A DNA stretch of 64,000 nucleotides, from NCBI GenBank assembly GCA_037039685.1, contig JAWNGF010000001.1, positions 2,356,001 through 2,420,000 of the forward strand, read 5' to 3'. Every line of letters begins with the position of its first letter. Positions within the stretch are counted from its first letter, which is position 1. Source of the stretch: Ceratobasidium sp. AG-K. Taxonomy: Eukaryota > Basidiomycota > Agaricomycetes > Cantharellales > Ceratobasidiaceae. The notes beneath the pieces were generated by a model. That model was not told where the DNA came from and made no database searches. It saw only the letters and a program-made list of their open reading frames with translations. Below are positions 10,360-20,400 of this stretch, piece after piece. The translations under genes were made by a program, and so were the position numbers.

Positions 10360-11605
10360 TCAATCTTGATCCTCATTTATTCTGAGCGCATTCACCCTGC
10401 TTGAAAGTTCCTCGGCTGATCCGCCCGCCAACTTACTCAAATCCAACACCTCTACCCGAGCCCCCAACCCCTTCCACCCTGTAGTGCGCTTTCCAGATCT
10501 GTCCATTGTAGAAGACTCGGGCAATGACGCTAGCATACGAGCTATCCACTGTGGGTCTGTGAATGGTGTCAAATCCTCGGGGTTCGGCAGGAGCTATATG
10601 CAGTGTCAGGATTGTTGCATCATTATCATAGGGACACCTTTACCTGCTTGAGTGTTTTATACGACGTTTCCCAGCCCCGTATATCACGTATCACAATTGG
10701 CGAATCTCTTGAGAAGGAATGATATATCCTGGTGTCAAAATTGCGAAATAGGACATCGTCGACCCGGAGACTAAATCGAGAAAGGATAAATAGCGATCCA
10801 GGCATAACACGCTAAATAGCCCACAGTTAGTTATTTTCAGCATTTAGTATCCTAACTCACAATACGAATAGTAAATACGGATGACCCATTATCGTGGAGC
10901 TCGTCCTCGTACAGGGGAACCTCTGCATAAAACAAGATGGGATCAGGTCGCTGGAGTTCAGCAATCGGGATCTCATGTTGTGGATTTTCTGGATCGGCCG
11001 GCCCAAAACCGTCGTTATCGAGTTCTTTTGGTAAACTAGTGTGCCCGGGATATAGCGCAGTGTAGGTCCAATCGTATGGCTTGATTTCTATAGTTTCTGG
11101 CATGGGTGATTCCGCAGAAGGACCCGTCCTGACACATATGTTATCGCCACAAGGCCTCCGATTGATCAGGACTGCTATGCAGCACTTACCGACTCTTTAA
11201 CCATGCCTCGGAGTATCCAACTTTTACGCATCCATCTCCAGGTTCACTCGCCCCCTGATGCACACGCTTCAGCGCCTCCTCTGCCCGAAATTCGTACCTC
11301 CATAACGGCGTGCTCTTCTCTTCTCGAGCCTCCTTGGCCTGCTCGCTCTCATCCTCCCGAACAGGCGCGGCGCCCACACCTGAATCAGGACCAAACCATT
11401 CCAGTACGAGTGAGTTGTTTCCAAAGAGCATCTCGGGAAGCGTGATCCCCACTTCAGCCTGACACGCGTCTATCTCAGCGCCATTGGAGATGGGCAAGGA
11501 GGTGCTTGTGAGACGCCATCCAGATATCTCGATCGTGCTTGTTGTGTCGGTATCTGAGCGCTTATGAGGAGGAACCGCGACGGCAGCTTTGCAGCCGGTA
11601 GCCAT
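10360..11605 (-). CDS. TIP41: TIP41-like TOR-signalling protein
   Basis: TIP41 binds TAP42/alpha4 and regulates PP2A-type phosphatases downstream of TOR. Four coding exons give about 360 residues. Family blocks appear in order: ISGWRLTSTSLPISNGAEID and LPEMLFGNN in exon 1; IKPYDWTYTALYPG and DPILFYAEVPLYEDELHDNG in exon 2; MPGSLFILSRFSLRVDDVLF with RNFDTRIYHSF in exon 3; a low-complexity tail ending NALRINEDQD in exon 4. I chose the ATG at 11605 (MATGCKAAVAV). An in-frame ATG at 11689 would add 28 unconserved residues, and the region between lies within a likely 5'UTR intron (11721-11626, GTAAGT...CTAG), which supports the shorter form. Confidence 0.93.
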
Positions 11606-12073
11606 TATTGATCTATCGTGCAGTGCTAGATGATGAGAGAGGTCAGGCTGGTGCTCGATTGAGTATAAAATACACGCAAGGCTCACCAACGAACCAACCG
11701 CTGAACAAGTGAAATACTTACAACCCTGGCGCCTGGTTCGATGGTGGTGATAAGCAGTTTGACTCCGGCTTCAACGCAATCAAAATCAACAACCTATGGT
11801 CGATCACAGATCAGAGCGCACATCATAAAGGAAAATAATGATTCCGATGACCATGTGTAGTGAGTACATTGAGAGAGATCTAGAGCCCGAATCAATAAAC
11901 ACGGATCATGAATCACAACAAAGGCACGAAAAGACCCGGGTTCCCCGCCTTGCGTACAGTCCAACCAGCTGCACCTTCCTATTCACATCCTGGCCTGCGG
12001 ATCGTATTACAACTATCTCGGTACACCCCATCCCGTCTGCTTTTTCATCAATCAATTTCCTCTTTCACAGGGC

Positions 12074-13979
12074 TTATTTTCTTGTATAGGGCTGGTATCG
12101 TGACGAGACTGAGAGCCGAGCTTCGCGCTTTTGTGGCCCGGGTCCTGGAGCGACAGGGCTAGTGGGGCCCTGGGACATGGATCCTATTCCTGGGCTACGC
12201 ACGGTTGTTATCGATCCCGCCGCGCTCGAAGGACGCTCAACACTACTTGTCGGATAATAACTGGCGCTGTTCGAGTGTTGACTGTAAACGGGAGACGCCA
12301 CAGTGTGAGGCGTCATCACCGTATCTCCAGAAGATGGGTTGGACGTTGACCATAAATTCAGACGCGAATCTTCACCGCCGGTGATGAGTACTTGTGACTA
12401 GAAAAGAGCGTACCAAGGGAATGGAGTGTTGAGATTTGACTTTTACCACAAGAGGTTCAGCACTTACGACCGGATCCCAAGTGCACGTTCGCACAATCCC
12501 GAGATGTCCACCGGACAATACTCGATCTAGCCTCCATGACAATGTGTCTTGGACAGAGACCAGGCCGATGTCACCCCTATTCGCCAAGGTCAGAGCCAAC
12601 TCGGGTACCGTGAATGGCTGACATACTTGTTGTTTCCACACCACAAGCCTAAAGCGTTGGTTCTAAACGGCACGGTATGTGTATACCCGAACCATTCCGC
12701 ATTGATCAAGTAGTCTGACTCCCAGGTCTGTGGAATCTTGGTTCTCCGTAAATCACCATAATCATGTTCAAGTTCCAGCTGCAGGCAGAGTGAGAAAGGC
12801 CGGGTTGGGAGTATGAAAGGCGTACCTCGTCGCTCCAAACACTAAGTGTTTGCATATCGCTAGCGGCCCAAATTTTAAAGTTCATTGGGTCGTTATTTAA
12901 TACCTCTTCGTGGCGGACTGTCCAGCCAACTCGGGCTACACTCGTGTTCCAGTTGCCTACAAATAGGACAGCCTCATCTTCGTTGGCCTCGTCGACCGAG
13001 GTCAGTGCTAGTAATCCATCTGCGCTTGCACTGAGAAGCATTCCACCGGGAGAACTGTGGCCAAGGGTAGGATGGAAGTCAAGCTGCGTTACGTCGTCCG
13101 AATGGGTGCTGGTATGCGTCCATTTGGGGGTGGTAGGATTTCGTACGTCCCAAAATATGATTGGGGCATCGAGCTCTGAAGGGTCAATGAGACCGGGCGT
13201 AATGCGAAGCATATGAATCCTGCGCACCTGCTTCGCTGGCTACCGGGGCTGTCGGATCGACGCCCAGCTCGGCCCCTGCCGCAATGGTCCATCCGTCGGG
13301 CGAAACAGCAAACGAGGCGAGTGGCCTACTTTGACCGGTAGCTGTTCAATGGAATGTGCGAGTCCGGGTTTAAGCAAGTGGGTAGGTGGCGAGGGGAGAA
13401 AAGGCTTGAGTGACACAGTTCAGGTCGGCTTAAGTCTCACGCCAACTTATGGGGCGATCCAGTAAAGAAACGGGACCAACCTGTAAAAGCTCCTGCACTG
13501 CCCGATCGCTCGTCCCATATCCTTCAATGGATGTTAAACATACATCCTTAACACTGTGTGAGACTTACCTGATCCTGCCGTCCCGTCCAGAGCTAATGAG
13601 CCCACGTCGGTTAGTGCCGGCCAAAACTTCTACACTTTTTAGCGAAGTGATCGTGTCAGTATGGCCAGACATTGTACGATTCGCAGCAAGTGTAGCCTTA
13701 TCGAAAAGAATAATGTTGTTGTTTGGAGAAGAAAATGATGCTGGAACGTCATCAAGATGGACTGAGTGGGAGCGCATTCAAAGGACAAACCCACCAACCT
13801 GCAAAAGACTGGTGCAAGCACGCCGTGTGCAAGACATAAGGAGTAGATGGTGCCTGGGCAGACGCAAACGGACGGGCAGGTGGAGGTGGAGGTACCATAG
13901 AGTCGGCAAGAAAGAGAGCGGCGGGATCTGGGCCGGGGTAGCGGTCGATCATCTCGACATAGGATGAGTCGTCGTCCAT
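12074..13979 (-). CDS. WD40 protein, WDR89-like
   Basis: Starts MDDDSSYVEMIDRYPGPDPA at 13979 and runs through about seven short introns to a stop at 12074, roughly 500 residues. WD-repeat pieces are seen in order: ILFDKATLAANRTMSGHTD, LISSGRDGRIR, PLASFAVSPDGWTIAAGAEL, APIIFWDVRNPTTPKW, THSDDVTQLDFHPTLG, LLSASADGLLAL, and finally VLITGGEDSRLNLWS. The order of repeats, the DGWTIAAGAEL and FWDVRN blocks and the final GGEDSRLNLW resemble WDR89 family proteins, whose molecular role is poorly known. After the propeller there is an S/P/G-rich tail of about 100 residues that ends SSRYQPYTRK. The family call is by recognition of the pattern only. Confidence 0.75.
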
Positions 13980-14775
13980 TGTTTTGTGTGCCCGATTTGT
14001 CGTAGTAAAGTTTATTTGGAGCGTTAATGAAATGCACGTGAAGTGATAATGACTGTGGGAGTGGTCCGAGGCGCCTTTGATGGGTGTGCTGTTGGAGGGG
14101 GAGAGCTGGTAGGATTTGCGTGTGGCCGGCGCTATAAGGATGACACTGCAAGGCGAGTCTGTTTGGGCGCTATTTTGGCTTGCTGGTGCTCAGGGAAGAT
14201 TTCGTGTGGTGGCGACCACGCGACGAGGACTAACTGCTGAAACTAGCACTGGGTTCACCTGAATTATACTGTGTTAAGAAAAAACGGTTCAAAAACTAGG
14301 CCGCGGAGAGCACAGAGGGAAGAGCTGGATGATAGCTGGACACACAATTGCCCAACAGAAACCCCAAAGCATCAAAGGAAAGCAGGCGAATGTATGCGAC
14401 AAGGCAAACGCCGCCCTGCGCATTCCAGTTCCACGTCGTCACCTTGCACACACAGCCCACCACAACCACAACGTATGCAGAGAACAATAGACCCAAGCAA
14501 GACCTCGAACACCGCTCGGGTCCCGGTCGGGTGTTGAGGTTTTTGAGGTTGCTTACCACACGCCAGATTATGTCAACCCCTGTTCCTGGCCGGCACATTC
14601 GATATTCCCGACCTTGTTTTCTTCCTCGACGACCGAGCAGCGCAGGCACATCGCAACTCGATTTTTGGACTCATTCTACACCCTACTACTTACACTGTCT
14701 TTTAGACACTACGCCCGACGGCACCACATTCATTACATCGCCCAGCCCCGCAGGTTCCATTCCCCGAAGCTAGAG
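13980..14775. other. Intergenic region between divergent genes
   Basis: About 800 bases upstream of both the WDR89-like gene (-) and the orphan gene at 14776 (+). Several overlapping frames of 80-140 codons exist on both strands, but they have biased composition, no splice partners and no recognisable family. Probably promoter and 5'UTR sequence. Confidence 0.5.
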
Positions 14776-15369
14776 ATGGCCTATCAGTCTTGTAAGCACG
14801 CACCTTCTCCGTGCTTTCCACGTATACGTATAATAGTCCGTCCTCCTCGCAGTGCCCACCCCTTCGCCTCGTTCGCGTATGGCCCACAACCTGCCTCCGC
14901 TTGTCGTTCCCACGACTTCCCTGCGTAAGTGGATACCAGCAATATTGCGATGTACGCTTAATTACTTGAAAACACAGAGTTACCGCAGATGTCTGAGAAA
15001 TCTGGTGCAACGCCCACGATTATCATTACTCCCTCCTCGCCCTCGTCTGAGCTCGACTTTCACATCCTCCACGTCCCAGCACCAGCATCGAAACCATGGG
15101 GCACACGCTTCCGCATGCCCTGGTCGAGGTCCTGGTCGAAGCATGGCCCTATTGCCCTGGGCAGCCCTCCGCTGGATGGTGTTCCGGTCGCCTCGACGAG
15201 CAACGAATCCCACTGTTTGTTCAGCCGGCGACGCCTTCGCACTACCCTAATGCTTGCCGTCCCCTTCGTCGTTGTAGCCGCGCACGTGGTCATTGCACGC
15301 AGCTATGGCATCTCACTTGGACTTGATATGGGACACGAACACGGCACCGAGATGCATTCCGAGGCATAG
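14776..15369 (+). CDS. Orphan small protein with one C-terminal membrane segment
   Basis: Three exons join cleanly. MAYQS is followed by an intron GTAAGC...CGCAG, a second exon starts at PTPSPRSRMAHNLPPL, and after GTAAGTGG...CACAG the third exon begins LPQMSEKSGATPTIIITPS. Total about 160 residues. The N-terminal two thirds are S/P/T-rich and probably disordered. Near the C-terminus a basic patch (FSRRRLR) precedes a hydrophobic stretch (TTLMLAVPFVVVAAHVVIA) that looks like a single membrane helix, followed by a short His/Glu-rich tail (GHEHGTEMHSEA). I recognise no family. The phase-consistent introns and the membrane helix argue for a real gene. Confidence 0.6.
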
Positions 15370-15711
15370 ATCCTCGCTGGTTATTCACTTTACGGGTTTA
15401 TGATATCACAGAGCACACTTGTAGCTATTTTGTTTTGGTCATCCTGCACGGACATTGTCCAACTGCTTACACTCGTTATCAACGTATACCGTACATTTCC
15501 TGCTTTGGCTGTTTTCGTCATGCGGAACATTGTTTTGATTGCTATCTATTGCCATGTCTCGGTAGCAAACCCTGCTTTCAGACTGGTGTCTGCCTTCTTA
15601 TCGTGTACATATTGTCACAAACATTTTCTTGTCCGAACAAACATATCCAATTTCACCATAGAAATGAGAGAACTATGATAATTTCAAACCATAAATATTC
15701 GGGTCGTTAAA

Positions 15712-15719
15712 TGACGTCA
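15712..15719. promoter_or_regulatory. CRE / ATF-CREB site upstream of the nicotinamidase gene
   Basis: A perfect TGACGTCA 230 bases upstream of the ATG at 15949. Same motif as upstream of the RTC3-like gene. Confidence 0.4.
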
Positions 15720-15888
15720 ATTAGACGTGTATTGTCGAAAGTCAATAGTCACTGCCGGCACTCGAGTTACGGGTTACAGCACGACGGTAGTTTAGTTTTC
15801 AAGAGGACCAACTTCAATCTGTTGATCGTCATGGCCCAGTGAGATAAGGCCCGTGCGCGCTCTGGTCTTCGACTTCGATTATTGACGG

Positions 15889-15894
15889 TATAAA
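15889..15894 (+). promoter_or_regulatory. TATA box of the nicotinamidase gene
   Basis: TATAAA 55-60 bases upstream of the ATG at 15949. Confidence 0.55.
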
Positions 15895-15948
15895 TCATCC
15901 TCTGATACGTTTCCAAGGTACACACATGCGTCTTCATTCTAGTCTGGA

Positions 15949-16908
15949 ATGCATTTCATTTTAACTACCTTCTTCCTTGTCGCGTCGATGGCCATTCCGG
16001 GATCCTTAGCCATGTCACGGAACAAGACCGCATTGATGCTGGTTGACATCCAGTATGATTTCCTGCCACCCAGCGGGAGCTTGGCGGTTACAAATGGAAC
16101 GGATATTCTTCCAACCGTGTACGATCTGCTGGATCACACGCATTTTGATGCATATTTCGCGAGTCAGGTGGGCCGGGTGGTGTGGCGGTTCGGTGTAGGC
16201 TGAGCAAGTGTAGGACTATCATCCCGTGGGCCATGTATCGTTCGCATCGGCCCATCCTGGGGTTGAGCCATATACTGCGATCCAGGTCCCGGTGTTAAAC
16301 TCAAAACAGACGACGCTTCAGATGCTTTGGCCAGACCATTGCGTACAGGAGACGCATGTTAGTGAATCAAAGTCTGTGGTCTCGACTGCTCATGACTTCT
16401 GTGACAGGGGTGTGAGATTGAGGAGGGGGTGAAGAAACGACTGGAAAAGCTCAAGAAATCGGGCAAGGTAGTGGAATACATCAAAAAAGTAGGCAGTGCG
16501 GGGGTTTCCCGACCGGGTGACGTACTGAATGCATATAGGGTGCCAGCGTGGTGGTAGACTCATACGTACGTAGACCGTGGACGGAATTGGCACGGCTGAC
16601 CGAGTGTGTGTAGTCGGCGTTTGCGGATAACCAGTACATGTCGTTTACGGATCTCGCACGACTCGTGCATACCAATGGAATCGATAAATTGATTGTGGTT
16701 GGGTTGGCGACCGACTACTGTGTACGCGCCACGGCCATCGACAGCCGCAAGTTTGGGCTCAAGACCGAGGTGGGTGTTCGACTGACTACATGAGCAAATC
16801 TAACCAGTCTTTCTCAAGATTGTACGGGCGGGTGTGAGGGCGGTGTTTCCCGACAACGAGGAGACGGTGCTGCAAGAACTGGAGACTTGGGGGTGCTCGA
16901 TTGTGTAG
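15949..16908 (+). CDS. PNC1: Nicotinamidase / isochorismatase-family hydrolase with a signal peptide
   Basis: Nicotinamidase converts nicotinamide to nicotinic acid in NAD salvage; the wider cysteine-hydrolase family includes isochorismatases. About six exons give roughly 235 residues. Family features in order: catalytic Asp in ALMLVDIQYDFLPPSGSLAV; metal ligands in DYHPVGHVSFASAHP; LWPDHCVQ; the catalytic Lys region YIKKGASVVVDSY, spliced to SAFADN; and the nucleophile in VVGLATDYCVRATAIDSRKFG. DFLPPSGSLAV and SAFADN point to nicotinamidase rather than isochorismatase. The first 21 residues (MHFILTTFFLVASMAIPGSLA) are strongly hydrophobic and resemble a secretion signal, which yeast Pnc1 lacks. 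A second in-frame Met (MSRNKTALML) directly after it could start a cytosolic form. A CRE and TATA lie upstream. Confidence 0.88.
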
Positions 16909-17433
16909 ATTAGATTTAATTGAGTGATGTATGCGCTCCACGTAAATGACAATTGGAATCGTCTCGCACGCCTTGCCAATTGGGGCGGGTCCGAGCGGAA
17001 GCAAACCGGGGAGGTCAAGTGCCTCGGAGTGACCGTTGCTCTCTACTGCAGTCCCTCATTGTTTCGTTTTCTGCGCTGAGCATCGCGAGTACGACGCTAG
17101 TTGCACCAGAGACGCGTAGCAAAGGACCAATCGACATTAACCACACGCCTCGTCAGGCAGCACCCTCTTGCCACCACCGACGCCCCTCCAGGCCCCGCCG
17201 ATTCACTATTACCACCAACAGGGATTGGTAGGTGCCTGACACCAATCCAGCGGTTCTTCACGCGCTGAACTTGCGTTGCAGCAACCCTATCACAATAAAT
17301 TCGCGTCGCATTTCGCACGCTGTAACGAGTATCGATTCGAAAAAAACGCATAAAACCCTTCAAAAACACGTAGAAAACGATCCAAAAGCCCTAAAAAACT
17401 TTTTATATTCCAGCTCTCGCTAGTCTCGTCACT
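16909..17433. other. Intergenic region / SSD1 leader
   Basis: Short overlapping frames only. The last 100 bases, A/T-rich and ending in a TATATTCCAG acceptor-like sequence just before the SSD1 ATG, may hold 5'UTR or a leader intron. Confidence 0.4.
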
Positions 17434-20400
17434 ATGGCCGATTCAGCTACGCCCCCTGCCGCGGCGAGCGCCCCCGCTCCCGCGTCTACGAATGCAAATG
17501 GAAACTCAAACGACAAGAAGCCTACTGGGGGTGGAAATCGCGGTAATAACCGCGGCAAACGCAACCCCAGTCGCCAGACCTCAGTCAACAATGCCGGCGC
17601 TAACGGAAATGCGCCCAAGGACAACACCAGCGGAAACTCGGGCAATGCGAGCGCTAATGCGGCTGCCAAGGGACCTGCACAACCGCGTCCCCAGAGAAAA
17701 GGCACAGCCAACGGTGGTAATTCACCTGCGCCAGTTCCACAAGTCGCGGCTGCTGTCGCGTCGGATGCATCGCGTCCTTCGTCGACCGACGGCACCAAGA
17801 AGAATGATAACCGCCGTAATAATGGCCCTCGTCGCGACAGCCAATCGGGTGGACGAGGACAAGGCAACAACCGCCGTGGATCTGGCCGTTCCGCAAGTCA
17901 GAGTCAGAGCCGCCAACAGTCGGGCGACCAGGCCAAGGCCTCGCCCTCCTCCGAGAACCCCGCGCTTTCCCCTGCTCAAGAAACCGGCCCTGCTCAGCGT
18001 CTATTGGAGCGCGCCATTACCGATATGAGGGCATTGCCAGCCGCCCAGTCGGCCCCTCAGCCGCAAAACGCGCCCGTCGCGCCCCAACAAGCTCCCAGTT
18101 CCCAAGGCTCCACTCTTGGTCTCAATGCACCTGTTTTCCAGCCTGGCGCTTCTGTCTACCCCACACCTGGCGCTCCCACCGACCTTCCACCCCGCCATCG
18201 CAAGTCTGCTTCCACAGGCAGCCATTCCAGCCCTGGGTCCTTCAATTCGCCATCGTTTGCCTCGCCTTTGCAAAACTTCTCGCCTAACCTCCACTCTATG
18301 CGCGAAGACGCGGCTGAAGAAGGCGAAATCGACGAGAATGGCAACCCGTACCCGCAGCAGCCGCAGTTCCAGCAGCGCAACGCTCAGCCACCAGTTGGCG
18401 CTTTTTCTGCTCCTCGTTTTGCAGCGCTCGCTCAGCAGCAGCAGCCCCAGGCGATGCCTGCCAACCAGGAGGAATCCGAGGTCATTGGGCCGTCTGGTCG
18501 TCCTCAACTTGCGCCGAGCTTCCAATTTGGCGCTAGGCGCCGTACGAATACGAACGGCCCCGCCCTTCCAGAGGACGATCTCGGTTTCCAATTCCCGCAG
18601 CAGCAGCACTACCAGCCCGAGTCGCAGCAGCAACAGCCCCAGGCGCATCGCCGTACTGGAAGCGAAGTTACCGGTATGCTCGCCGAACAGGTACGCGCAT
18701 ACACTCCTAATCGAGTCAAGTGTACTGACTAGTTCCCAGATGGCATTGCAAGCCCAGATTGAGGCGCTCCAGCAACAGCAACAACAGCTGTTGCAGCAGC
18801 AGATTGCAACTGGCGGTGTGATGTCTACGTTTGCCAATGCTGCCAGCATCGGCGCTGGTCGTCCCATGCAAAACCATCGTCGTATCCAAAGCCAGCAGAT
18901 CCCCGTTGGAGGTGGCATGGGCAGCTTCGGAGGCATGCAAGGCGGTGCCATGGGCAACTTTGGAGCCGGCATGGGTCTCAATAACGGCGTCGGTCTTGGT
19001 CTTCCTGCCGAGCAGAACCCCAACGCGCCTCGTGGGCACGGACGTCGCCACAGTGTCAACGTCATCAACAAGTCGCCCGGTGGTGGAGAAACTCTTGGGC
19101 AGTTCAACTATCCTTACAACCAAGCGAACGAAGGCTACGAGGACGGCTTTGCACCCCCGCCTAGTGGCCACAACCGCCAGGCTTCGCGTTCCGATGCCAG
19201 CTGGCGTATCAGTGAGTCCACGTATCCGACGCCTTTTGACGCATACTAACGACATGTCAGACGGCGGTGCTGGCGCGATTGGCAACAACTTTGGACAGGG
19301 CGCCGCTGAACTCGCTCAGGCTCAGGCCCAACTCCAGAGTCTGCAGCAGTTCCGTGCCGCTGCTGGTGGTCACCACCAAAAGATGCCCTCGTTCAGCTTC
19401 CCGAACATGTTGCCGAACATGATGGCCGCAAACATGATGAGCTTTGGTGGCGGGTTGAACGTCTTACAGCAGCAACAGCAGCAGTTCCAGGTTAGTTGAT
19501 TTGCTGGTCGTTTTTCGTCCATACTAACGCGCTTTTTGGATAGATGCAACTTCAACAGCAGTCAAACCAGCCGCAACGCAAGTCCCTATTTGCGCCGTAC
19601 CTCCCTCAAGCGTCTCTGCCTCCTCTTCTCGCCGCTGGCAAGCTCGTCGTCGGTATCCTTCGCGTCAACAAGCGCAACCGTTCCGACGCCTATGTCTCAA
19701 CCGAAGTCCTCGATGCCGATATCTACATTTGTGGCTCCAAGGACCGCAATCGTGCTCTCGAAGGCGACATTGTCGCCGTTGAGTTGCTTGATGTCGATGA
19801 GGTCTGGGGAACGAAGAAGGAGAAGGAAGAGAAGAAGCGCAAAAAGGAAGAGAATGCTGCGTACGATAACCGTGGTGCGATTGGCCGCAAGAATGACAAG
19901 AAGAAAGATGACGTCGAGGTTGAGGGTCAAGGTCTGATGTTGTTCGAAGATGAGGAGTAAGTGATTAGATGCCCGTGCGAGTGATATTCGCTCATGTTTC
20001 TGCAGGGTTACCGATGAAGTCAAGCCCCAGTTTGCTGGTCATGTCGTTGCCGTTGTCGAGCGCATGCCCGGACAGCTCTTCTCTGGTACCTTGGGATTGT
20101 TGCGCCCCTCGTCGGCTGCGACCAAGGAGAAGCAAGAGGCCGAGCGCCGCGAGCGTGAAGGCGATCGTTACGACGAGCAGGCTGCCAAGAAGGAGATGGA
20201 GCGCCCCAAGATCGTCTGGTTCAAGCCTACCGACAAGCGTGTTCCTCTCATTGCGATCCCGACCGAACAAGCACCTCCGGACTTTGTCACCAACTCCGAG
20301 GCCTACGCCGACAAGTTGTTCGTCGCATGCATCAAACGCCACGTATGTCTATTGTCACACTCTGTCTTCCTGGGATTGACCATTTTTCCATAGCCCATCA

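Noticed and set aside
11721..11790. Minus-strand open segment ending VEAGVKLLITTIEPGARV, as a coding exon of TIP41
   Set aside because: No upstream ATG in frame joins it, and the following intron leads into sequence just before the TIP41 ATG. Best read as 5'UTR.
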